Below are positions 9,701 through 15,862 of a DNA stretch of 36,059 nucleotides, one piece after another. Every line of letters begins with the position of its first letter. The first letter of the stretch is position 1. A program made the translations under genes and the position numbers. Origin of the DNA: Hyphomonadaceae bacterium (lineage in GTDB: Bacteria > Pseudomonadota > Alphaproteobacteria > Caulobacterales > Hyphomonadaceae); NCBI GenBank assembly GCA_022844475.1, contig JALHLR010000004.1:73004-109062 (forward strand), in the 5' to 3' direction. The notes beneath the pieces are model-generated. The model ran no database searches and was not told the origin of the DNA. It saw nothing but the letters and a program-made list of their open reading frames with translations.

Positions 9701-11697
9701 ATGTTGGCCGCCTTCAGTGCGCCGATGCGATCGACAGATACCACTTCGAACGACGCCGTCTCACCCTCTTTCGACGAACGGTCATCAAACGCCGGCTTCA
9801 CGCCGATATAACGGGCCTCTGGCCGATAGGAGACGCGCACATCATCACGGACCGCGCGACCACCCGGCTCGATCGCCGCCATCACAGCGCGCAGCCGCAA
9901 CGGACGCGAGGATTCCGCGTTCTCCGCGGCGCGCGGATCAAGCGAGATCACCGCGCGACCGGTCGCATCCGTGTTCGCCGGCGCAAGATCGAAGGTGGAT
10001 TCACGGAACTGCTCGTCATGACGGCCGAACGCGAAGCCCTTCAGCTCCGGGAAAGGGTTGGGGTCCGACTCGACCCGGACATTGCCTTCGACGGGGAGGT
10101 CAGCGCCCGGAGCGCCATACAGAAAGCGCACATTCGCCGTGATGGGCCGGGCCTCGCCGGCGCGCATCGGGCTTGCCGTATCCGCTGTCAGATCCATAGC
10201 AATGCGTTGCGGGACGAAGTCCTCGACAGAGAAATTCTCGCTTCCGACAACACCGACGCCATCAATCTCGGTCGAAATGCGCCACGTTCCCCGCGCCGCC
10301 GTCTTTGGCACCGGAAAAGCGTAGTTTACCGCGCCATTGTGCTCGCGCGTATCCTTGAAGCGCAGCCGACCCGCCTCAAGGCCATTTGGGCCATAGACGA
10401 TCATGGAGCCCGCCCGATTGCTCAGCGACACCGCCGCAGCATCGCGGATCAGCGAGGTGATGTAAGCGGTCTCGCCGGGACGATAGACGCCGCGCTCGGT
10501 ATAGACGAAGGCATCAGCCGCCTGCGCAGGCGCACGTCCGCCAACATCGCGTTCACTCAGGTCAACCGGCGAACGGTCGAGATCGAGGATCGCGAAATCG
10601 CCATTTGGCGCATAGGCCATAAGCATGCGGGGCGCGACATTGCCCTCGCCCTTCATGATTGGGCCGGAGAAGCTTACCCGCCCAGTGCTGTCCGTATTGC
10701 CGCGCGCGAGAATCTCATTGTTCCGCGCCACCAGCTCCAGCTTTACGCCCGATACAGATTTGGCCGACTGCAACGACCGCACGGTCGCCGACATACCATC
10801 CACGCCCGAATACGTCGTCAATGCCAGGTCGGTGATCACCAGCCAGCGCTTCGCCCGCGCCGCCTCGTTCGGGATGTCGCCGGAAGCATCGATCTGGTCG
10901 AGTTCGACGAAGTATGCACCCGGCTGCAATTTCGGAATTGCCTTGGCGATCGGAAACACCGTCGTCTGGGCCGAGTTCGCCGACCCCGGCGTGTCGATCT
11001 CGCCCGTCCAAAGCTTTTCCGCGACGTCGTACACGTCCGAGCCGTAATCCATGTACCCCCAGCCGCCCGCGCTGTGCGAATAGCCCTGGCTGATCGTCTT
11101 GAAGGCCAGCGCGCGGTCGGTGATGCGCGAAATGGTGACCTTCACTTTTTCAACGTTCACCGTCTCCAGAGCGAGGCCATCCGCGTCGATCCGCGGGAGG
11201 ATAACGCCATCACCCTTGAAGCCGACATAGGCAGGCCGGTCGCCAAAGGCGATCGCCACATCCTCGTCGAACGGCAGGGTCCGCCCGTCGCCCGCCGGCA
11301 GGCCCGACCGGATTCGGATTTCGCGATCGCCACCAAAGGTCAGGCCGCCAAGGCAGAGGTTCGAGCCCTCGACGGAGAGTGCGACCTCGGGGCCGTCACC
11401 CATGTCGACATAGGGGCGATAGTCCGTCTGAGGATTGAGTCCTGCCGAAAACCCGAGGCAGGCTTTCGGCTGGTCACGCGTCACGTCGATCGTGTAGCGC
11501 AGGAATTCGAACTCGCCCGAACCGCCCGCGCGCGGCGCATTCGCCTGTCGCGTCTCCAGCTGGGGCCCCTGATCTTCGCCAAGCACGGCCTTGGCGTCAT
11601 TGCCCCCAGCAGGCCCCCCGCATGCGGAAAGCGAGATTGCAGAAAGCACGCCCGCGGCTGCAACAGCCACGGCGCGCAATAATGTCGTGGACCCCAC
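6793..11697 (-). CDS. Bacterial alpha-2-macroglobulin-like lipoprotein (YfhM/MagC class)
   Basis: A giant periplasmic protease-trapping protein of 1634 residues. The GTG start at 11697 gives a lipoprotein signal ending in the lipobox SLSAC and is preceded by AGGAGG at six-base spacing. The MG-type beta domains include the segment FVYTERGVYRPGETAY, where unfolded MG2-like domains usually begin, and AVDEGILLLTGF before the bait region. The thioester motif YGCTEQ is intact (Cys about 1171, Gln about 1174), followed by the alpha-helical thioester domain. These proteins are known to trap invading proteases covalently at the envelope and are usually coupled to PBP1C, here the next gene. The frame stays open upstream through the tRNA gene, but no initiator there is supported. 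Confidence 0.95.
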   Translation of the reverse strand: MGSTTLLRAVAVAAAGVLSAISLSACGGPAGGNDAKAVLGEDQGPQLETRQANAPRAGGSGEFEFLRYTIDVTRDQPKACLGFSAGLNPQTDYRPYVDMGDGPEVALSVEGSNLCLGGLTFGGDREIRIRSGLPAGDGRTLPFDEDVAIAFGDRPAYVGFKGDGVILPRIDADGLALETVNVEKVKVTISRITDRALAFKTISQGYSHSAGGWGYMDYGSDVYDVAEKLWTGEIDTPGSANSAQTTVFPIAKAIPKLQPGAYFVELDQIDASGDIPNEAARAKRWLVITDLALTTYSGVDGMSATVRSLQSAKSVSGVKLELVARNNEILARGNTDSTGRVSFSGPIMKGEGNVAPRMLMAYAPNGDFAILDLDRSPVDLSERDVGGRAPAQAADAFVYTERGVYRPGETAYITSLIRDAAAVSLSNRAGSMIVYGPNGLEAGRLRFKDTREHNGAVNYAFPVPKTAARGTWRISTEIDGVGVVGSENFSVEDFVPQRIAMDLTADTASPMRAGEARPITANVRFLYGAPGADLPVEGNVRVESDPNPFPELKGFAFGRHDEQFRESTFDLAPANTDATGRAVISLDPRAAENAESSRPLRLRAVMAAIEPGGRAVRDDVRVSYRPEARYIGVKPAFDDRSSKEGETASFEVVSVDRIGALKAANINWRLVRIDWKYDWYRENGGAWQWRQSRRVVELESGRIPVAEGGRGTIKTRQLDYGDYEIYLTEEANGGEASYGFWSGWGGQPQEGVEAPDRVRVQVPDALPAIGGDLNVTIMPPYSGEAEIVVASENVILTRTVSVKANEGANIRLPVTKEWGAGVYVMATVYTPRDAVKTPKPRRAVGVAHVAVDVAPRTFKLDIAAPAVQRPNNKMTVNVTAAGPGDNGYVQIAAVDEGILLLTGFQTPDPAEYFFGKRRLGVELRDDYGRLLDPNQGAAGNIRQGGDQIGGAGLTVVPTQSVVLMSAPVKLNGGKASVTFDVPAFNGELRLMAVAWSNSGVGSASKPVTVRDQVPALLALPRFLAPGDTATGTLTLDNVEGEAGVYNAALQATGPVRATTGTLSANLARSQRMDRDATFSSGAEGVSNISFNLTGPGGYAVTRSYPIQTRSAWMPASNVIRTTIQPGATFSPAANSLSSFVPGSGYVQVSFSPIPMDAAALFDSLEQYPYGCTEQITSRALPLLYAAQVAALAGRKTPADLRIQVQEAVNTLLNRQGADGAIGLWRTGDALSSPWLGAYATDFLFRAKAAGYVVPDAALDKAYDSLEEFAIRESRYSSGYDFEVYESRYHTDTERQMMDRSVAYASYVLAKARRMDRARLRYLHDDRLNQIQSPLARAQLGAALYMIGDNARAKSAFDSAERALGYVNTGDYYQTPRRDLAGVLAVAHEAKQTTLVQRLSQRVAQDLPEPDRLTTQEKAFLLLAANALSGGQSAVNVAVQGRADGAGNGAYRMRDAQIAQPPVFTNNGQGQLYVTAVSRGSPATAPAAAFDGMLANKQLWTPGGEAINGDTFRQGDRIIVALTVAATEMRRTPLIIADLLPAGFEIEAVLRPEDAGNTGPYAFLGELAAPNIAEARDDRFIASFDLFDQRRETVAYMVRAVTPGTFTMPGVVAEDMYRPETFARTVSRTITVTKR

Positions 11698-11703
11698 GTC
11701 GTC

Positions 11704-11709
11704 CCTCCT
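11704..11709 (-). promoter_or_regulatory. Strong ribosome binding site fixing a GTG start
   Basis: On the minus strand AGGAGG is followed by six bases and then GTG at 11697. It decides the start of the alpha-2-macroglobulin gene. An in-frame ATG at 11739 lies upstream of this site and would put 14 extra residues before the lipoprotein signal. Confidence 0.75.
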
Positions 11710-11846
11710 GAACCCCAGCCACTTTTGAGTGTGCTGCATCCACCATAGCTTGCGCGCACCACTAGGAAAGACCACGCAAGGCTCAAGCTGCTGAAAAACA
11801 GTGAGTTTGGTACGCCGCCATGCCCGAAATGCGGCCTTGGGGGGCA

Positions 11847-11921
11847 TGGTGCCGGATGAGGGGATTGAACCCCCGACCTTCGGTTTACAAAACCGCTGCT
11901 CTACCGCTGAGCTAATCCGGC
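11847..11921 (-). tRNA. tRNA-Thr (anticodon TGT)
   Basis: A 75-nt minus-strand tRNA including an encoded CCA end. The acceptor stem GCCGGAT pairs perfectly with ATCCGGC, followed by discriminator A. The D arm (GCTC/GAGC), the anticodon loop TTTGTAA with anticodon TGT, and the T arm GGGGG-TTCAATC-CCCTC-type sequence (one weak pair) are all present. The first pair of the anticodon stem (G27-A43) is mismatched; the other four pair. It reads ACA threonine codons, rare in this genome. It lies between the alpha-2-macroglobulin gene and a divergent small gene. Confidence 0.95.
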
Positions 11922-11952
11922 CAGATCTTCCCAAGCGGGAAGTCAGCGCAGG

Positions 11953-11981
11953 GGAATAGGCGCCTCCAGCCGCGCATGCAA
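11953..11981 (-). promoter_or_regulatory. Candidate sigma-70 promoter of tRNA-Thr
   Basis: On the minus strand TTGCAT and TATTCC are separated by 17 bases, and the -10 end lies about 31 bases before the tRNA 5' end, a reasonable leader for RNase P processing. This is a pattern match only. No other promoter as good is visible between 11922 and 12116. Confidence 0.45.
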
Positions 11982-12116
11982 GCCCGTCTCCACCGGCCCC
12001 AAAATACCCCTGGACCGCCACAATCCGCCTGGAACCGGCCTCATCGGGAACTCGCGGGAACGATCGGCTCAGCCACACCGTTAGGGGACTGAAGACTGGA
12101 CGCTGGGAGGCCCAAC

Positions 12117-12503
12117 ATGATCCGACTGACCACACTCACCCTGGGCTCGGCGATGCTCGGACATCTTGATTTCGTGGCAGATTATGCAATCGCGCAGACC
12201 TTGGCAGCTTGCCCGAGCCATGAGGCAGTGGTCTATTTTACCGCCGACTCAGCGACCCTCGATTCACAGCAGAACTTCGCGGTCGTAAGCATGGCCGAAG
12301 CCGCCCGCAGCTGCGGGGCAAGCGGCGTTCTCGTCCAGGCCAATGACGATGGCGAACGCGCCCGCGCCGTCGCCACAGCGCTCGGCCAGCGCGGCGTGAA
12401 GGCGACAATCGTCGTCCAGCCCGCCCTCGCACTGTCGGGAGACACGATGATCGCCCGCTCCATCACGCTGCGCGTTGCAAACCAAACCAGCACAAGTAGC
12501 TAA
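12117..12503 (+). CDS. Small exported protein, OmpA-like-fold candidate
   Basis: A 128-residue protein. The N-terminus MIRLTTLTLGSAMLGHLDFVADYAIAQ looks like a divergent signal peptide with possible cleavage after AIA. The mature part starts VYFTADSATLDSQQ, which mirrors the opening of OmpA C-terminal domains (VYFDxDSAxLxxxA), then a helix ending in SCGASGVLVQANDDGERARAVATALGQRGV, which parallels the helix-strand-helix of that fold. The usual OmpA peptidoglycan residues (NxxLSxxRA) are replaced here by NDDGERARA, so binding to diaminopimelate is doubtful. Two Cys (about residues 32 and 66) could form a disulfide. A GGGAGG lies about seven bases before the ATG. The gene is divergent from tRNA-Thr. 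The family is not recognised with certainty, and the function is unknown. Confidence 0.6.
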   Translation: MIRLTTLTLGSAMLGHLDFVADYAIAQTLAACPSHEAVVYFTADSATLDSQQNFAVVSMAEAARSCGASGVLVQANDDGERARAVATALGQRGVKATIVVQPALALSGDTMIARSITLRVANQTSTSS

Positions 12504-12589
12504 CCCAGCGAGCTCCCCGATGAGCAAGCTGGCCTGGCGCCTCGTCCATGCTACAAGCCCCGCCACGGTGGACAGCTAAGCGGGACGGT

Positions 12590-13288
12590 ATGGATAAGAG
12601 AATTTTGGGCCGCATCTATAGTCGGCTGATTCACAAGTACTTTCTGAATGACATGTACCTCGACCTGCGCGTGCGGGCCAAGAAGGACTCGGTCGACTAC
12701 ATCGAGGCAAACCTTAAGGACGCCATGCTCTGCCAGGGTCGCAAGCCCCTGATAGAACTCTGCATGAAGCGCGAGAAGGAGGCCAAGCTCAACGGCCTCA
12801 TCCTGGAGTTCGGGGTCGCGGGCGGCACCTCCACCAAGATTATCGCCAGGAACGCCGAACCACGCACCGTCCACGGGTTCGACTCGTTCGAGGGCCTGCC
12901 CGGAGACTGGTCCGGCACGCACGAGCAAACCGGCCGCTACACCCAGCACGGCAAGGTTCCAAAGGTCCCGGCAAATGTGAAGTTGCACAAGGGCTGGTTT
13001 GACCAGACCCTCCCAGGCTTCCTCGCGGCAAACCCGGGACCAGTGAGCTTCATCAACGTCGACTGCGACGTCTACGATTCAACCAAGTACGTGCTCGAGC
13101 AGCTGGCCGACCGCATGCGCGTTGGCACCGTGATCATGTTCGACGAATACTACAATTACCCGAACTGGCGCGAGCACGAGTACAAGGCCTGGCAGGAATT
13201 CGTCGCGGCGCAGAAGATCACGTACCGCTACACCGGCTTCTCAACGATGCGCTACCACGCGGCGGTCCAGATCACGGGAATTGGGTGA
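12590..13288 (+). CDS. TylF/MycF-type SAM-dependent methyltransferase
   Basis: A cytosolic protein of 232 residues. The SAM-binding motif is LEFGVAGGTSTK, followed by VHGFDSFEGLPGDW (acidic end of strand 2) and FINVDCDVYDSTKYVL and VIMFDEYYN, where the TylF/macrocin O-methyltransferase family places its metal- and substrate-binding acids. Members methylate sugar or small-molecule hydroxyls. The frame opens at 12548, but the ATG at 12590 (MDKRILGRIY) is preferred for domain position; the ribosome site before it is weak. Neighbours give no substrate. A sugar substrate would fit the polysaccharide locus 11 kb away, but that is speculation. Upstream sequence 12504-12589 holds no clear signal. Confidence 0.8.
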   Translation: MDKRILGRIYSRLIHKYFLNDMYLDLRVRAKKDSVDYIEANLKDAMLCQGRKPLIELCMKREKEAKLNGLILEFGVAGGTSTKIIARNAEPRTVHGFDSFEGLPGDWSGTHEQTGRYTQHGKVPKVPANVKLHKGWFDQTLPGFLAANPGPVSFINVDCDVYDSTKYVLEQLADRMRVGTVIMFDEYYNYPNWREHEYKAWQEFVAAQKITYRYTGFSTMRYHAAVQITGIG

Positions 13289-13386
13289 AGCTGGGGCGGC
13301 CAACTCCAGGGAAAGACGCTCCCGACTGCTTGCAGCAGCTGGTAGCGTGAGTTCCGAGTGCTAGTCTCCACCCATGGAGGCTTCGC

Positions 13387-14037
13387 ATGGTCTGGGACGC
13401 ACCACCCCCTGCTCTCTCAGCGCCGGTCATGCCGTGCGGAGATCTCAAGCAGCAGCGGATTTGGGTAGGCGATAAAGCCGTCGTCCTGCGCTCTCCCGAT
13501 TGCAAGTGGATACTCGCCTATCGCTCAACCACGGGGTCGGCCTCAGCGCCTCCCATCAAGGAGCCTTTGATTGCCGAGATAGCGACAATTGCCGACGCCG
13601 CTACCGGCAAGGTGGTCGCCACTTTCGAAATGTCCCGAAGCGCAAGCCTGCATTGGCTGGACGATGGGGCGCATCTGATGGTGAATTACCTTTCTGGCAG
13701 CGGTTCTGCAGAACCGCTCGTCATCCAGCTGCCGTCCGCTCCGGAGGCAGCTCAGGCTGCGGCTCCGATCGACCTGAGCGACGTCGTACTTGATGACGTG
13801 CTCAGGCGCATCGGCAAGTCTTCAGAGCAGGTCTACCATTTTTATGCATACTTCACCGCCGACACGGGCGACCGCGTCTTCATCTCTGCCGAGCCAGTCT
13901 ACACGCTGCGCGGCGACGCCGGCCCCGGAGGGTCTGCCTGCCTGATTTACAGCATCGACAAGGCTACCTTCCGCGATGCACGCCTGGTCGAACAGCTACC
14001 CGAGAATACGCCCTGCCCGAATGGCCCTGCGGAATAG
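13387..14037 (+). CDS. Hypothetical protein, possible beta-propeller-like fragment
   Basis: A 216-residue protein I do not recognise. It has no signal peptide or membrane segment. The pattern DKAVVLRSPDCKWILAY, then GKVVATFEMSRSASLHWLDDGAHLMVNYL, resembles two blades of a TolB/WD-type propeller (strand, turn, SPDGKW-like and W-DDG elements), but only two such units are visible. Three or four Cys occur, including a CPNG near the end. An in-frame stop at 13348 shows that no longer N-terminus exists in this frame, so if it derives from an exported propeller the front part is lost. It ends 54 bases before metG in the same direction. Codon use is less GC-biased than in metG. Confidence 0.6.
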   Translation: MVWDAPPPALSAPVMPCGDLKQQRIWVGDKAVVLRSPDCKWILAYRSTTGSASAPPIKEPLIAEIATIADAATGKVVATFEMSRSASLHWLDDGAHLMVNYLSGSGSAEPLVIQLPSAPEAAQAAAPIDLSDVVLDDVLRRIGKSSEQVYHFYAYFTADTGDRVFISAEPVYTLRGDAGPGGSACLIYSIDKATFRDARLVEQLPENTPCPNGPAE

Positions 14038-14070
14038 ACTGGTCATACCAGCGGGCTGGCAATCCATGCC

Positions 14071-14089
14071 GGGCGAGGCTACATCGCCC
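14071..14089 (+). promoter_or_regulatory. Hairpin immediately before the metG start
   Basis: GGGCGA and TCGCCC form a perfect six-pair inverted repeat with a seven-base loop. The 3' arm ends two bases before the metG ATG. The only Shine-Dalgarno-like GAGG lies at 14074-14077, partly in the 5' arm. Such a stem could limit ribosome access. The structure is seen; a regulatory role is inferred. Confidence 0.35.
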
Positions 14090-14091
14090 CC

Positions 14092-15810
14092 ATGGCCCGC
14101 ATCCTCATCACCTCCGCCCTGCCTTACATCAACGGCGTGAAGCATCTCGGCAACCTGGCCGGCTCGCAGCTCCCCGCTGATGTCTATGCGCGTTACTGCC
14201 GGGCCGCCGGTCACGAAGTACTCTTCATCTGCGCCACCGACGAGCACGGCACGCCCGCCGAACTCGCGGCCATCGAGGCCGGACAGACTGTCGCCGAGTA
14301 TTGCGCCGAACAACACGACATCCAGAAAAATGTCGGCGCCGGCTTCTCGCTTTCGTTCGACTGGTTCGGCCGCTCCTCCAACGAGCCCAACCGCCGCCTG
14401 ACCCAGCACTTCGCCGACGTCCTCGAAGACAATGGCCTCATCGACGAACGCTCCTCGAAGCAGGTGTACTCGGTCGATGACAAGCGCTTCCTGCCGGATC
14501 GCTATGTCGAGGGCACATGTCCCAATTGCCGCTTCGAGAAAGCCCGTGGCGACCAGTGCGACAATTGCGGGACGCTGCTCGATCCCATCCAGCTCATCAA
14601 TCCGTACTCCTCCGTGTCCGGCTCGCGCAATGTCGAGATCCGCGACACACGCCATCTCTACCTGCTGCAAACTAAGATGCAGGATCAGGTCCGCGCCTTT
14701 GTGGATGCGCGCGCGAAGGATTGGCCGCAGCTCACCACCTCGATCGCTTACAAATGGCTCGACGAGGGGTTGATCGACCGGTCGATCACGCGCGACCTCT
14801 CCTGGGGCGTGCCGGTCACGCGTAACGGCAAGCCGCGACCCGGTTTCGAAAACAAGGTCTTCTACGTCTGGTTCGATGCGCCGATCGAATACATCGGCTC
14901 CACAGTCGAATGGGCCGAAGCAACCGGCGGCAACTGGGAGCGCTGGTGGCGCACCGACAAGGGCGCCGACGACGTGACTTATGTCGAGTTCATGGGCAAG
15001 GACAACGTCGCATTCCATACCGTCAGCTTCCCCGTCACCATTCTCGGCTCGAAGGAGCCGTGGAAACTCGTCGACAAGCTGAAAGCGTTCAACTGGCTCA
15101 ACTGGTATGGCGGAAAATTCTCCACAAGCCAGAAGCGCGGCGTCTTCATGGACAAGGCGCTGGAACTGCTGCCTGGCGATTATTGGCGGTGGTATCTCAC
15201 CGCCAATGCGCCCGAGAGTTCCGACACGGCCTTCACCTGGGAACACTTCAAGTCGACCGTGAACTCCGATCTAAACGACGTACTCGGCAATTTCGTGAAC
15301 CGGATCACGAAATACGCGGCCGCGAAATTCGATTCAAAAGTCCCCGAAGGCGGCAAGCCCGGCGAACACGAAGCCTGGATGGCGAACGAACTCGCCACCC
15401 GCCTGCCCGCCCTCATCGCCCATTACGAGGCCATGGAATTCCGCAAGGCCGCCGCCGAAACCCGCGCGATCTGGGCCGCCGGGAACGAATACATCACCAA
15501 GGCCGCGCCGTGGACGGCCTACAAGACCTCGGTTGACCAGGCCGCCGTTGGCATCCGCACGGGCCTCAACCTCGTCGCGCTGTTCGGCGTGATCGCGCAA
15601 CCGATCATCCCAGACACGGCGACGAAGATCCTCGAAGCACTCGGCGTTCCCGAAGGAAACCGCAGCCTCGCTGCATCTAAGCTCGTCGCCGGCGACGCCA
15701 TGCTGGACGCGCTGCCGCGTGGCATGACGATCGCAGTCCCGCCACAGCTCTTCACCAAGATTGAAGACGCGCACGTCGTCGACTGGACGCAACGCTTCGG
15801 CGGCGGCTGA
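14092..15810 (+). CDS. metG: Methionyl-tRNA synthetase
   Basis: A 572-residue class I aminoacyl-tRNA synthetase that charges tRNA-Met in the cytosol. Motifs are in order: [14 protein letters not shown] (HIGH-type site, HLGN at about residues 20-23), [10 protein letters not shown], a zinc knuckle with CPNC and CDNC pairs (about 143-160), [20 protein letters not shown] and KFSTS (KMSKS equivalent, about 342-346). The anticodon-binding helical domain follows ([19 protein letters not shown]). It lacks the C-terminal EMAP/Trbp domain of E. coli MetG, as many members do. The ATG at 14092 is the only start compatible with the first motif. A small hairpin sits just upstream. The gene is convergent with the MHS transporter. 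Confidence 0.97.
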   Translation: MARILITSALPYINGVKHLGNLAGSQLPADVYARYCRAAGHEVLFICATDEHGTPAELAAIEAGQTVAEYCAEQHDIQKNVGAGFSLSFDWFGRSSNEPNRRLTQHFADVLEDNGLIDERSSKQVYSVDDKRFLPDRYVEGTCPNCRFEKARGDQCDNCGTLLDPIQLINPYSSVSGSRNVEIRDTRHLYLLQTKMQDQVRAFVDARAKDWPQLTTSIAYKWLDEGLIDRSITRDLSWGVPVTRNGKPRPGFENKVFYVWFDAPIEYIGSTVEWAEATGGNWERWWRTDKGADDVTYVEFMGKDNVAFHTVSFPVTILGSKEPWKLVDKLKAFNWLNWYGGKFSTSQKRGVFMDKALELLPGDYWRWYLTANAPESSDTAFTWEHFKSTVNSDLNDVLGNFVNRITKYAAAKFDSKVPEGGKPGEHEAWMANELATRLPALIAHYEAMEFRKAAAETRAIWAAGNEYITKAAPWTAYKTSVDQAAVGIRTGLNLVALFGVIAQPIIPDTATKILEALGVPEGNRSLAASKLVAGDAMLDALPRGMTIAVPPQLFTKIEDAHVVDWTQRFGGG

Positions 15811-15821
15811 TCGTTCGCAGA

Positions 15822-15852
15822 TCCGGCCGCGACGGAGCCTTGCCGCGCCGGA
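15822..15852. terminator. Candidate bidirectional hairpin between convergent genes
   Basis: TCCGGC with GCCGGA and then GCG with CGC form a nine-pair stem, with one bulged C and a loop of about twelve bases, in the 52-base gap between metG and the convergent transporter gene. There is no T-run, so intrinsic termination is doubtful. Position is the main argument. Confidence 0.35.
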
Positions 15853-15862
15853 GGCAGACGGA

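Noticed and set aside
9547..11682. A 711-codon open frame on the plus strand opposite the alpha-2-macroglobulin gene
   Set aside because: It is antisense to a gene with clear motifs. It is rich in Arg/His as expected for the complement of GC-rich codons, and shows no domain or ribosome site.
11847..11921. tRNA-Thr as an attachment site for an integrated element
   Set aside because: No integrase gene or second copy of the tRNA 3' end was noticed nearby, and the flanks are core envelope genes.
15811..15862. Replication origin at the G/C bias switch
   Set aside because: The gap is only 52 bases between convergent genes, with no DnaA-box cluster, AT-rich unwinding stretch or origin-linked genes.
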